A stretch of 50,280 bases of DNA, from the NCBI GenBank assembly GCA_011523545.1, contig WTGN01000063.1:1-50280 (forward strand). The letters run 5' to 3'. A program made the translations under genes and the position numbers. Shown here in pieces: positions 24,900-33,207 of this stretch. Every line of letters begins with the position of its first letter. Position 1 is the first letter of the stretch. The notes beneath the pieces were generated by a model. That model saw only the letters and a list, made by a program, of their open reading frames with translations, ran no database searches and had not been told where the DNA came from. The stretch comes from Chloroflexota bacterium. GTDB lineage: Bacteria; Chloroflexota; Anaerolineae; Aggregatilineales; Phototrophicaceae.

Positions 24900-26331
24900 C
24901 CCGTCCGACAAAAGCGCCAAGGAAACACCCGAAATCACAGAAGAAGCGCCCGTCATCACATCCCACCAACTCGAGCTCGCCGACAAGACGCTCAACTACA
25001 GCGCGACTGTCGGCAAGATGCCGCTCAAAGATGAGAAGGACAAGATCGCCGCCCAGATCTTCTACACCGCCTACACCCTGGACGAAGACGGCGACCCGGC
25101 CGCGCGGCCGCTGATCTTCGTCTTCAACGGCGGGCCCGGCTCGGCCTCCATATGGCTGCACATGGGCGCGCTGGGGCCCAAGCGCGTCGATATGGGCGCG
25201 GAAGGCTTCATGCCGCCGCCGCCCTACAAGCTCATCGATAACGCCCACACCTGGCTCGACCTGGGCGACCTCGTCTTCATCGACCCGGTCGGCACCGGTT
25301 ACTCGCGCGCCAGCGACCCGGCCGACAACGAGAAATACTGGGGGCTGGAAGCAGATCTGGAAGCGGTCGGCGAGTTCATCCGCCTCTATCTCTCGCGGAA
25401 CAAGCGCTGGACCTCGCCGCTGTATCTGGCCGGCGAGAGCTATGGCACGACGCGCGCCGCCGGGCTGGCCGGTCACCTCATCGACCGCGGCATCGCTTTC
25501 AACGGCGTCGTGCTCATCTCGACCGTGATGAACTTTCAGACCCTGCGCTTCACCAAAGCCAATGACCTGCCCTACACACTCTACCTGCCCAGCTTTTGCG
25601 CCGCCGCTCATTATCACGGGCAGCTTGACGATGATCTGCAAAAGCGCAACCTGCGCGAATTGCTGAGCGAAGTGGCCAATTGGGCCGAGGCCGATTACAC
25701 CGTCGCCCTGGCCAAAGGCGATCGCATGACGAGCGATGAACGCGCCGCCATCGCCGAGCGCCTCGCGCGCTACACCGGCTTGTCGCAGCGTTTCATCCTG
25801 GGCGCTGACTTGCGCGTCAATATCATGAGCTTCTGCAAAGAGTTGCTGCGCGACGACAAGCGCGCTGTCGGCCGCCTCGATTCCCGCTTTGTCGGCATCA
25901 TGGCGTCGGCCGAGGGCGCGACCTTCGATTTCGACCCCTCAATGCACGCCATCACGCCGCCCTACGCCGCCGTCTACAATCAGTACGTTCGCGAGCAGCT
26001 GGCTTATGAAACCGACCTCAACTACGAAATCCTCAGTTTCAAGGTCAACGAAAACTGGAAGTACCAGGGCGGGCAATTCCCCGATACCAGCGAGGGGCTG
26101 CGCGCCGCCTTCGCCAAGAATCCATTTATGCGCGTGCTGGTGGCGCAGGGCTATTATGACCTGGCTACGCCCTTCCAGGCCGCCTATTACTCGCTGGCCC
26201 ACATGGGGCTGGACGCCAGCCTGCGCGCCAACATCAGCATCAGCGAATACGAAGCCGGGCACATGATGTACGTGCACGAGCCGTCGCTGGCCAAGCTGAA
26301 AGCCGACGCCGACGCTTTCATCCGCGGTTGA
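24892..26331 (+). CDS. Serine carboxypeptidase (peptidase S10 family)
   Basis: The 479-residue product has the alpha/beta-hydrolase layout of S10 peptidases: FNGGPGSASIWLH (oxyanion region, about 75-87), the nucleophile in AGESYGTTRA (about 182-191), the aspartate in YYDLATPF and the histidine in YEAGHMMYVHE. Family enzymes release C-terminal residues from peptides. I see no signal peptide, so it probably works in the cytoplasm. ATG 24892 follows GGAG by six bases and overlaps the MntA-HepT stop (ATGACTGA), which implies translational coupling. The frame opens at a TTG at 24868, less likely. Confidence 0.9.
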   Translation: MTDPSDKSAKETPEITEEAPVITSHQLELADKTLNYSATVGKMPLKDEKDKIAAQIFYTAYTLDEDGDPAARPLIFVFNGGPGSASIWLHMGALGPKRVDMGAEGFMPPPPYKLIDNAHTWLDLGDLVFIDPVGTGYSRASDPADNEKYWGLEADLEAVGEFIRLYLSRNKRWTSPLYLAGESYGTTRAAGLAGHLIDRGIAFNGVVLISTVMNFQTLRFTKANDLPYTLYLPSFCAAAHYHGQLDDDLQKRNLRELLSEVANWAEADYTVALAKGDRMTSDERAAIAERLARYTGLSQRFILGADLRVNIMSFCKELLRDDKRAVGRLDSRFVGIMASAEGATFDFDPSMHAITPPYAAVYNQYVREQLAYETDLNYEILSFKVNENWKYQGGQFPDTSEGLRAAFAKNPFMRVLVAQGYYDLATPFQAAYYSLAHMGLDASLRANISISEYEAGHMMYVHEPSLAKLKADADAFIRG

Positions 26332-26372
26332 GGGCCTGGCGAAACCGCCATCGCACCACTGATGCTAACGGT

Positions 26373-26546
26373 TTAAATTGCCGTCTTCTCTTCGGTCTTA
26401 GCGCGTATTGGTTTTGCCTTGCTCGATTTAGGAGTCCGTCTCTTTAGCGGCGGCGCATTCTTGTCGTCAGCATAAACTAGGTTCGGCGTGGGGCGAAAGA
26501 GGACATTTTTGGTGTCATCTGCTATCTCAAACGTTGATTTTGGCAT
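26373..26546 (-). CDS. Small lysine-rich protein of 57 residues, unknown function
   Basis: This short leftward frame begins with ATG 26546 and ends at TAA 26373. The product begins MPKSTFEIADDTKN, ends with a Lys/Arg-rich tail (PPLKRRTPKSSKAKPIRAK) and has no membrane segment. AAGGAG lies ten bases upstream, inside the end of the DUF6941-like gene region, and the two are 24 bp apart, so they probably form one operon. The basic tail suggests contact with nucleic acid, but that is only inference. I do not recognise a family. Confidence 0.5.
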   Translation of the reverse strand: MPKSTFEIADDTKNVLFRPTPNLVYADDKNAPPLKRRTPKSSKAKPIRAKTEEKTAI

Positions 26547-26570
26547 GACCGAACAGCTCCTTGATTTCCA

Positions 26571-26984
26571 TTAGTCGACCGTGAGGCAAGCCCTTCCCCA
26601 CTCGCCAATCGGACCAAGCGTGTCCAAAAACACCTGAAACTCATAAATGCCTTGGCCCAAAAACTTCAGACTTGGCAACGCATAAATCATTCTGAACGAG
26701 AGCGACTCGCGAAGGTCAAACTCTAACTTATCCTCCCAGATCACGGTGTCGCCGCCTGGCGCCAATAACTGGACAATTGCGGGATGTACTCGCTTGTCGC
26801 TTTCAAATTCGACCGTCCAATGCGACACCAGGAGAATCGGCGGATCAAGAGGAACCAATTCGCCCAGAGCCAGAGAACGACCCGGCTCAGACACCCGCAA
26901 TCGATTGAATACATTGCCCAGTCCTATCGTACCATACTGCTGGTATTCAACTTCGGTACATATCAGCGTCCAATCATGGCGCAT
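26571..26984 (-). CDS. DUF6941-like small beta-rich protein
   Basis: The 137-residue product has alternating beta strands with features of the DUF6941 group: EVEYQQYGTIGLGNVFNRL near the start, ILLVSHWTVEFESDKRVHPAIVQLLAPGGD in the middle, and a LGQGIYEFQVFLD end. The function of this group is unknown. The frame opens at a GTG at 26990; the ATG at 26984 is close behind and either could be used with the GGAG upstream. The DNA is AT-richer than its flanks. It likely heads a two-gene unit with the 57-residue frame. Confidence 0.5.
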   Translation of the reverse strand: MRHDWTLICTEVEYQQYGTIGLGNVFNRLRVSEPGRSLALGELVPLDPPILLVSHWTVEFESDKRVHPAIVQLLAPGGDTVIWEDKLEFDLRESLSFRMIYALPSLKFLGQGIYEFQVFLDTLGPIGEWGRACLTVD

Positions 26985-27099
26985 CCGCACTCGACTCCAT
27001 CGACGTCCAAACCATACTGTCAGGTATGTTCGACTATAATGGGCACATTCAAGCCGCGAGACTCATTACTTCCGCGTTTGTTAGTTAATCCATGCCTTC

Positions 27100-27990
27100 T
27101 CACTCCCCATAATGCCGCATGATATCCATCCACATCACCAGGCCGCGCCACTCGGCATAGCGCTCATAATGCGCCTTGATATCGGCCGCGCTCCCCTTGA
27201 CGCCGTCGTTGCGCAACTCGGCGAACATGGCATGGGCGGCGGTGTCGATGGCGATTTTGTCGAAATGCCCATACATGCGCGCCAGCGTGCCGGCGGCGTA
27301 ATCGCCGAAGCCTTTGAGCGACTTGACCGTGCGATAAAAGTCGTCGCTATCGAGGTCCAGCCAAGCCTCCAGATTAATCTCGCCGTCAGCGATTTTGCGC
27401 GCCAATTCATGCAGGTAGGCGCTGCGATAACCGGCGCGCACTCGCTCGGCAAAGGCATCGAAGTCCAGCGCCGCGACGCGCTCCGCCCGCGGGAACGCCT
27501 GACAGTCTTCAACTGCGGGATGGGGCGCGCCCAGGCGGCAGAGTTGCCGACACATATTGACCGTCTGCGACCAGCTGCAATTGGTGGTCAGCAGCACTTT
27601 GGCCAGGTCTTCCCATAGACTTGGGGCGATCAAGATGCGGCCACGGCGCTCCGCCTCCAGCCAGCCGTAACCCGTGTGCGCCGCCATCACCTTGTAGAAG
27701 CCGCTCAAGTCCAATCTTGTGTTGAGCATCGTTGACACCGCCGCCGTCATTTCGGCGCGCAGCCCCGCGGTCAACCGGGCGCAATCGGGACTGAACACGC
27801 GGACGCCGCCCTCCGCCGCGGTCATGCGCAGCCGCAGCACAGCACCCGCCCTGCTCTGATAGGTGTAGGCAAGCGTTCCGCTCGCGCCGTCCCAGCTGAA
27901 GGGCGGCAGCATCAGCCAGCCGTGACTGAGGACGGTGCGCGCGAAGTCGAATTGTGGCGCAGTCTGAATGATGAAGCCGGTGTCGTTCAC
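27100..27990 (-). CDS. HhH-GPD family DNA glycosylase
   Basis: This is a base-excision repair enzyme of the OGG1/AlkA-like superfamily, 296 residues. The helix-hairpin-helix is LKGFGDYAAGTLARMYG at about residues 224-240, followed by the catalytic aspartate in KIAIDTAAH. An N-terminal beta-rich domain resembles the AlkA/OGG N-terminal domain. Which damaged base it removes cannot be read from sequence. I see no FeS cysteine cluster. It starts with ATG 27990 overlapping the DinB stop by 4 bp (ATGA), so the two are translated together. Confidence 0.8.
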   Translation of the reverse strand: MNDTGFIIQTAPQFDFARTVLSHGWLMLPPFSWDGASGTLAYTYQSRAGAVLRLRMTAAEGGVRVFSPDCARLTAGLRAEMTAAVSTMLNTRLDLSGFYKVMAAHTGYGWLEAERRGRILIAPSLWEDLAKVLLTTNCSWSQTVNMCRQLCRLGAPHPAVEDCQAFPRAERVAALDFDAFAERVRAGYRSAYLHELARKIADGEINLEAWLDLDSDDFYRTVKSLKGFGDYAAGTLARMYGHFDKIAIDTAAHAMFAELRNDGVKGSAADIKAHYERYAEWRGLVMWMDIMRHYGE

Positions 27991-28463
27991 GCCGGCATTT
28001 TATCGAGCACGTCTTGAATCTGCCGCAAGTGGTCCATGCCATGCCGGGCGTAAGCGAAAGCCAACTGCTCCAGGTTCATGTCGGGCCGGTCGGGGCTGGA
28101 GCCGATGCCAACCTTGGCCCATTCGTCTTCGCTCAGGTTCTCCAGCAGGATCGCCCAACGCGCCTGCAAGCCCTCCAACAGCTTCAGCGAATACTCAATA
28201 TCGGCGTCTTTGGCGTCGGGGTATTCGGCGATGGCGTTTACATCATAAGCGGTAAATTGGAAATGCGGGCTGGTCAGAATCAGCTTAAAGCGGCGGATGC
28301 AGACCATGTGTGTATCGGCCAGGTGGTGGATATTCTGGGCGATTGTCCATTCGGGCGCATTGTAGGCGGTGGTCAGTTGCTCGGCGCTCAAGCCCGCCGC
28401 CAACTCGCGAAGCTGCCCCGGCAATTGGCGAATGGCTTCTATCGCTTCGGCTCTGCTGTTCAT
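27987..28463 (-). CDS. DinB-family protein (paralogue A)
   Basis: The 158-residue product is a DinB/YfiT-like helical bundle with metal histidines in NIHHLADTHM and near its end in YARHGMDHLRQI. Its nearest relative in the window is the neighbouring paralogue at 28533-28997, with which it shares nearly identical openings (RAEAIDAIRELPAQLREL type). Relatives act as bacillithiol or other thiol transferases or have unknown roles. ATG 28463 has AGGAG seven bases upstream; the frame opens at 28499. It is coupled to the downstream glycosylase gene. Confidence 0.85.
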   Translation of the reverse strand: MNSRAEAIEAIRQLPGQLRELAAGLSAEQLTTAYNAPEWTIAQNIHHLADTHMVCIRRFKLILTSPHFQFTAYDVNAIAEYPDAKDADIEYSLKLLEGLQARWAILLENLSEDEWAKVGIGSSPDRPDMNLEQLAFAYARHGMDHLRQIQDVLDKMPA

Positions 28464-28532
28464 TGGATGGCTCCTGTTGAATTGTCGTTGTCGGCGCATT
28501 GTAGCGCATGTGAGGCTCTATGCCAGCGCTGC

Positions 28533-28997
28533 TTAGGGCATGGCGTCGATGACGGCTTGGATCTGATCCAGGTGGTCGCGCCCATGCTGGGCGTAGAGCC
28601 GCGCCATCCGCTCCAGGGAAACGGGTTGGCCATTCCGCAGTTGCGCCTTCTTCCACTCCTTCTCGCTCAAGTGGTCCATCATAATCGCCCAGCGCCCGTG
28701 CATGCCCTCCAAAAAACGCAGCGAAATCTCAACATCGGCCTGCCTGGCATCGGGCATTTCGGCGAAAAGGTCTTGGTCATAGTTAATGAATGGCAGATTC
28801 TCCGTCGTCAAAATCAGCTTGAAGCGGCGGTAACACATCATGTGCGAATCGGCCAAGTGATGCACATTCTGGACGATCGTCCATTCGGGCGCGTTGTAGG
28901 CGGTGGTCAGCTGCTCGGCGCTCAAGCCCGCTACCAGCTCGCGCAATTGGGCCGGCAGCTCGCGAATGGCGTCAATCGCTTCGGCTCTTGTTTGCAT
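28533..28997 (-). CDS. DinB-family protein (paralogue B)
   Basis: The 154-residue product shares its first 50 residues and overall pattern with paralogue A, including HHLADSHM and QHGRDHLDQIQ metal ligands. The two sit 69 bp apart on the same strand, so this is a tandem gene duplication that has since diverged. GAGGAG lies upstream of its ATG at a long spacing. Substrate unknown. Confidence 0.85.
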   Translation of the reverse strand: MQTRAEAIDAIRELPAQLRELVAGLSAEQLTTAYNAPEWTIVQNVHHLADSHMMCYRRFKLILTTENLPFINYDQDLFAEMPDARQADVEISLRFLEGMHGRWAIMMDHLSEKEWKKAQLRNGQPVSLERMARLYAQHGRDHLDQIQAVIDAMP

Positions 28998-29333
28998 CGT
29001 GACCTAATCTCCTCGACATCATATCAACTGAATTCCGCATTGTAATTCGATAACTAATCGAATCCAATTGTCCGCTCGCCGCGCGCTGTGGAGAGTTGCC
29101 GGAGCGAGCCACGGTTTCCTCCGCCTCGTCGCGATTTGCGTACGGGCTGGCCGGTGGCTCGCCCCTACAAGGCTGCTAGATCACTGCGACATATAATGAT
29201 ATAGATTGCACCTCGGTGAAGTCTCTACAGCTCGGGGCACTCGGTGGTAATATTTCAACTGCTTGCCTGGACTTTCTTCTCTATCCCCGGTGGCAAGAAT
29301 ATGTCTGCCAGCTCTGCTATGAAAGGCCCGCCC
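28998..29333. other. Intergenic stretch with a partial repeat
   Basis: No gene is seen. A fragment of the dispersed element lies at 29139-29169. The divergent DinB and PfkB genes both take their promoters from here; no clear -35/-10 pair stands out. Candidate in-frame starts of the kinase at 29244, 29301 and 29319 also fall here. Confidence 0.45.
29139..29169. repeat. Half copy of the dispersed element, matching the last tandem unit at 19599
   Basis: The sequence GTACGGGCTGGCCGGTGG-CTCGCCCCTACA differs from the terminal unit of the 42-bp array at 19599-19629 at only one or two positions. Confidence 0.7.
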
Positions 29334-30242
29334 ATGCCTCCCCCGCCTGATATCGTCGGCATCGGCGTCTGCACCATGGACCACCTCGTCACCGTGCCGC
29401 GCATGCCGCATCAGAACGAAAACATGGTGGCGATCAACTACGATCGGCAGCCCGGCGGCCTGGCGGCCATCGCCTTGATCGCCGCCGCCCGGCTGGGGGC
29501 GCGCGCCAACATAATCGCCCGCATCGGCGAAGATGACACCGGCGCTTTTATCCGCCAGATCTTGCAGGACGAGGGCGTCGATACATCTCAGCTCCTGCTG
29601 GAGCCGGGCAGCGAGTCGCATGTGTCGGTGATCCTCGTGCACGAAGCCAGCGGCGACCGCAGCATCATCACCCGCCCGCCAACCGGCAAACCGGTAGCCC
29701 CGAGCGAATTCAAGCGCGCGGATATCTGCGCCGCCCGCGTTCTCTTCATCGACACGCTGAACGACGCCACCCTGCAAGCCGCCCGCTGGGCGAAAGAGGC
29801 GGGCATGACCGTGCTGCTGGACCCGAGCCTTCCCTACCAAGTGATCAAGCCGCTTCTGCGATACGTTGACGTGCCTATCGTGCCGGAATACTGGGCGCGC
29901 GATCTAATGCCCGATGAGCCGCCGGCCGCCGTTGCCGAGCGCCTCCGCGACGAGGGCGCCCAGATCGCTGCCGTCACCCTGGGCGAGCGCGGCGCGGTTG
30001 TGGCTTGGGAGGCGGGTACGCAAGCCTTCCCCGCTTACGAAGTCGATGTGGTCGATACGACCGGCGCCGGCGATGCCTACCACGGCGCCTTCTTGTACGC
30101 CCTCTTGCAGGATTGGGATGTGCCGCGCATGGCACGCTTTGCTTCCGCCGTCGGCTCGCTGAATTGCCGCGCGATGGGCGGCCGCAGCGCTCTGCCCACG
30201 CGAAGCGAGGTCGATCAATTCATGGCGCGGCAAGGACTTTGA
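29334..30242 (+). CDS. PfkB-family carbohydrate kinase
   Basis: This sugar kinase (ribokinase family, 302 residues from the chosen start) phosphorylates a sugar or nucleoside with ATP. The substrate-binding N-terminus DIVGIGVCTMDHLV, the NYDRQPGGLAAIAL stretch and the ATP/catalytic motif DTTGAGDAYHGAF near the C-terminus, with the catalytic aspartate, are all present. Start choice: four ATG/GTG-type starts occur between 29244 and 29334; I prefer 29334, which has AAAGG seven bases upstream, but 29301 is possible. The substrate cannot be inferred. Confidence 0.88.
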   Translation: MPPPPDIVGIGVCTMDHLVTVPRMPHQNENMVAINYDRQPGGLAAIALIAAARLGARANIIARIGEDDTGAFIRQILQDEGVDTSQLLLEPGSESHVSVILVHEASGDRSIITRPPTGKPVAPSEFKRADICAARVLFIDTLNDATLQAARWAKEAGMTVLLDPSLPYQVIKPLLRYVDVPIVPEYWARDLMPDEPPAAVAERLRDEGAQIAAVTLGERGAVVAWEAGTQAFPAYEVDVVDTTGAGDAYHGAFLYALLQDWDVPRMARFASAVGSLNCRAMGGRSALPTRSEVDQFMARQGL

Positions 30243-30357
30243 ATGAAAATGCCGCGCTTGGTTAGTTTTCTTAGGCATGTTCCAAGCGTTAGAAAATCGT
30301 TTTATGCTGCTATGTCTTTTTTGACTCGCGATTCCGTCCTGTTTAAACAAAAAAAAG

Positions 30358-30366
30358 TGATATACT
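30358..30366 (+). promoter_or_regulatory. Extended -10 promoter of the HU gene
   Basis: TGATATACT (30358-30366) is an extended -10 with TATACT at 30361-30366, about 35 bases before the start ATG. There is no good -35 box at the usual distance, as expected for an extended -10. Confidence 0.5.
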
Positions 30367-30400
30367 ACTACGCGAGAAATGAAAAGAAGGAGCAGTTAGC

Positions 30401-30682
30401 ATGAACAAAGCAGAACTGATTGCCGCCATCGCCGCTGAGTCCGGGTTGACCAAGTCAGACGCTGGCAAGGCTTTGGACGCCTTCGAGATAGCTGTAACGG
30501 GTGCGCTTAACGAAGACGGGGACAAAGTCTCGCTGATTGGTTTTGGCACATGGTCGGTGGTTCATCGACCCGCTCGCAAGGGCCGTAACCCCCAATCCAA
30601 AACCAATGAAGTGATCGACATTGCCGCCAAGAATGTCGTCAAGTTCAAGGCAGGCGCAAAGCTAGCCAGGTCCGTCAATTAG
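30401..30682 (+). CDS. HU-family nucleoid protein
   Basis: The 93-residue product is a classic HU/IHF fold: MNKAELIAAIAAESGLTKSDA at the N-terminus, a GFGTWSVVHRPARKGRNPQS beta arm, and a C-terminal VVKFKAGAKLARSVN helix. It bends and packages DNA as a dimer. Its length is that of a HU monomer. AAGGAG lies eight bases upstream of ATG 30401, it has its own extended -10, and a terminator hairpin follows, so it is a single-gene transcript. Confidence 0.96.
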   Translation: MNKAELIAAIAAESGLTKSDAGKALDAFEIAVTGALNEDGDKVSLIGFGTWSVVHRPARKGRNPQSKTNEVIDIAAKNVVKFKAGAKLARSVN

Positions 30683-30745
30683 CGCCGCCTTTCAGCTTGC
30701 GGCGTGACGAATAAGCTTGACCCCGCATATACTAGAGACTTCCTG

Positions 30746-30777
30746 ACAGCCTGCTGCGTTTGCAGTGGGCTGTTTTT
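30746..30777 (+). terminator. Rho-independent terminator after the HU gene
   Basis: ACAGCC-TG-CTGC and GCAG-TG-GGGCTGT pair across a GTTT loop with a small internal mismatch, followed by a run of five T (30773-30777). It lies 64 bases past the HU stop. Confidence 0.8.
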
Positions 30778-30801
30778 GTGCACCTTTCCTTTGCCGAGCC
30801 C

Positions 30802-30828
30802 TGCAAGGGCGACTTGCCAAGTCGCGCG
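30802..30828. repeat. Degenerate dispersed repeat half
   Basis: A GGGCGACTTG-CC-AAGTCGCGCG hairpin with TGCA at its left resembles the left arm of the dispersed element with altered loop bases. It sits between HU and the isomerase gene. Confidence 0.45.
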
Positions 30829-30918
30829 AACTCGCTTTCATTTCTTAGGTCGGGGGACCAGGTTGCTCGCGGCTACAATTTCGAATGTATCTAAAATGCG
30901 GACGAATTCGGATCGCGT

Positions 30919-31725
30919 TCAAATCAGCCGGCAATGCCGCAGATAATCCAGACAGGCGCTTAAGGCGGCGCGCCGCTCGCCCTCAGAGCCGGCAGAGCGC
31001 CCGTCGAGGACCAGCCAGCCGGGATATGCGATCTCTTGCAGCGCAGCGCCAATGGCCTGGAAGGGCAGCTCGCCGCCGCCAGCCAAGGCGCGGCCGCTAT
31101 CCGCCAGGTAGATGACGCGGGTCGCATCCGCGTGATTTGCGAGGCAGGCCGGCAGGTTCGCTTCCTCCAGCGCCATATCGCAGGTGCTGGCGGCAAGCAT
31201 GATCTTCGGGTGATGATCAACTTCGCGGCGGAATTTGGCGGCTTGCTCCAACCGCGTCAGAAATGCCGTCTCAGCGCGGCAGAGCGGCAGCAGGGCGAGG
31301 GCCGTGTCCATGGCCTCCGCCAGATCGGAAAAACCGCGCAGCAGCCATATAAGCAACTCTTTCTGCAATTCCATTGGCGAGGCGAATGGCGTCAAATCGG
31401 GCATATCGCTGGCGCCGTAATGCGGCACGAAAGTCACATAGTCTGCGCCCAGGTCAAGCGCGCAGCTCATGGCTTCCCGCAGTTGGTCATTAGCGCGGCG
31501 GCGGCGCTCGATCTTAGCCGAGACCCAGCCATCGGTGGCGCCCATGTTCAGCCCACTGGCGCGCAGGCCCTGCGCCCGCAGTTCCTCGTCGATTTCATCG
31601 ATGCGCGCGTCCAGCCCGGCCGCATCGAATTCGACGCCTGCCAAGCCCAGCTCCCGCGCCAGCGTCAAGCGCTCATTGAGGGCGGCGCCCGGCAGCAATG
31701 CCTCGCGAATCGCCAGCTTCGCCAT
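30919..31725 (-). CDS. Sugar phosphate isomerase/epimerase-like TIM-barrel protein
   Basis: The 268-residue product belongs to the xylose-isomerase-like TIM-barrel group. Visible pieces are a start MAKLAIREALLPG, an internal GLRASGLNMGATDGW and a late PFQAIGAALQEIAYPGWLVLDG that forms a barrel strand. Such proteins isomerise sugars or act on inositols; the substrate is not evident. It lies three bases after the MoxR gene on the same strand, so the two share a transcript. MoxR is usually paired with DUF58 and membrane genes, none of which appears here. Confidence 0.75.
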   Translation of the reverse strand: MAKLAIREALLPGAALNERLTLARELGLAGVEFDAAGLDARIDEIDEELRAQGLRASGLNMGATDGWVSAKIERRRRANDQLREAMSCALDLGADYVTFVPHYGASDMPDLTPFASPMELQKELLIWLLRGFSDLAEAMDTALALLPLCRAETAFLTRLEQAAKFRREVDHHPKIMLAASTCDMALEEANLPACLANHADATRVIYLADSGRALAGGGELPFQAIGAALQEIAYPGWLVLDGRSAGSEGERRAALSACLDYLRHCRLI

Positions 31726-31728
31726 GCC

Positions 31729-32730
31729 TCAGCCCGTCACTTTGGGCACCGCTTTGAGCACATCGGCGATCAAGTCATCCGTGCTCAGCCCCTCGGCCTG
31801 GCCCTCGAAATTCAGCAGAATGCGGTGACGAAGCGAGGCGGGCGCGACGGCGGAGACATCATCAAAAGAGACGTTGCTGCGCGCCTCCAGCAGGGCGTTG
31901 ATCTTGGCGCCGATGATCAGGGCTTGGGCGCCGCGCGGGCTGGCGCCGTAGCGGGCGTACTGTTTCAGAAGCGGCGTCGCCTCGTCGCTTTCCGGGTGGG
32001 TGGCGACGATGATGCGCGCCACATATTCGCTGACATGCGTCGGGATAGGCGTGCTCAGCGCCAGCCGGCCCATGCCGATCACCTGCGCGCCATCGGCCAC
32101 CGACTCCGCTTGTGGCTGCTCGACGCCGGTCGTCCGCTCCAAAATCGTAATCAGCTCGCTCACTTGGGGAAAGGGCATATTGACCTTGAACAGGAAGCGG
32201 TCCAATTGCGCTTCGGGCAGGGGATAGGTGCCCTCCATCTCCAGCGGATTCTGCGTCGCCAGCACAAAGAAAGGCGCCTCAAGGTCATAACGCCGCCCGG
32301 CGACAGTGACAGTCTTCTCCTGCATCGCTTCCAGCATGGCCGATTGCGTCTTGGGCGTCGCCCGGTTGATCTCATCGGCCAGCACCAGATTGGCGAATAT
32401 CGGGCCGGCTTGAAAGCGGAATTCGCGCCGCCCGTCTTCAGTCTCTTCAAGGATATCGGTGCCGACGATATCGGCCGGCATCAGATCGGGCGTGAATTGA
32501 ATGCGGGAAAACTTGAGATCGAGCACATCGCCCATCGTGCGAATCAGCATCGTTTTGCCCAAACCGGGCACGCCCTCCAACAGGGCATGGCCGCCGGCCA
32601 GGACGCAGATGACGACGCTGCGCACGACATCGCTTTGCCCGACGATAACCTTGCCGATTTCCGCTTCGATATCGCGAGCGATCTCGCCGAACCGCTCCAA
32701 CCCGATGTTTTCCGCTACCGCTTCGCTCAT
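31729..32730 (-). CDS. MoxR-family AAA+ ATPase
   Basis: The 333-residue product is a MoxR chaperone-type AAA+ ATPase: Walker A GVPGLGKT, the GADIVGTDI stretch, Walker B LVLADEINRATPKTQSAML, a sensor ATQNPLEMEGTYPLPEAQLDRF and arginine-finger-type residues in FGYGASPRGAQAL. MoxR proteins help fold or activate metal- and cell-envelope enzymes. The frame opens at 32853, but the ATG at 32730 has AAGGCGG upstream and fits the family N-terminus. The isomerase gene follows at three bases. Confidence 0.92.
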   Translation of the reverse strand: MSEAVAENIGLERFGEIARDIEAEIGKVIVGQSDVVRSVVICVLAGGHALLEGVPGLGKTMLIRTMGDVLDLKFSRIQFTPDLMPADIVGTDILEETEDGRREFRFQAGPIFANLVLADEINRATPKTQSAMLEAMQEKTVTVAGRRYDLEAPFFVLATQNPLEMEGTYPLPEAQLDRFLFKVNMPFPQVSELITILERTTGVEQPQAESVADGAQVIGMGRLALSTPIPTHVSEYVARIIVATHPESDEATPLLKQYARYGASPRGAQALIIGAKINALLEARSNVSFDDVSAVAPASLRHRILLNFEGQAEGLSTDDLIADVLKAVPKVTG

Positions 32731-33207
32731 AGTCTGGCCGCCTTGTCGCGTTGATGTGCGTTTCGCGCCATTATAGCGGCAAAAACCGGATGACCGTGAG
32801 ACGAGAGTTGTACTCGCAAGTAAGAATTGTAGACACCCGCGCGGCAATGCCACCGCCCACGCAAAATACCTTGCGCCTCAACCGTCTCTCTCCCACTCCT
32901 TAACTTGCTCTGAGGACAGGACAGGTTTGACTCAATCATACTTTAGGGTGCCCCGTTAGACTTCAAAAGCCGCTCTCTTGGCGAAAACTGTAGGGGCGAC
33001 TCGGTGAGTCGCCCGAAAAAAGCTCAAGAAAATACAGAATTCGCGACGATATTTTGCTCGCTGAATAACTGTCCTGTCGTCAGTTAGCTTGCTGGGGAGC
33101 GGGCCCGGGGTGAGGGGTTTGACGCCCGGCAAAAATAATGCAGCAACGAGCCATTGGCTCGCGCGCGCCCCCAACGCCGAGCCAGCATTCATAATATAAT
33201 CAGGAGC
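32731..33207. other. Intergenic stretch with a repeat half
   Basis: No gene is seen. It holds the half-element at 32989-33014, a GC-rich GGGGAGCGGGCCCGGGG run at 33093-33117 and a TATAAT at 33195-33200 immediately before the recombinase start. Confidence 0.45.
32989..33014. repeat. Half copy of the dispersed element (left arm only)
   Basis: TGTAGGGGCGACTCGG and TGAGTCGCCC form the left hairpin identical to copies 1 and 3; the right arm is absent and is followed by an A-rich stretch. Confidence 0.75.

Noticed and set aside
31036..32754. 572-residue rightward frame
   Set aside because: Antisense of MoxR and the isomerase; no domain visible.
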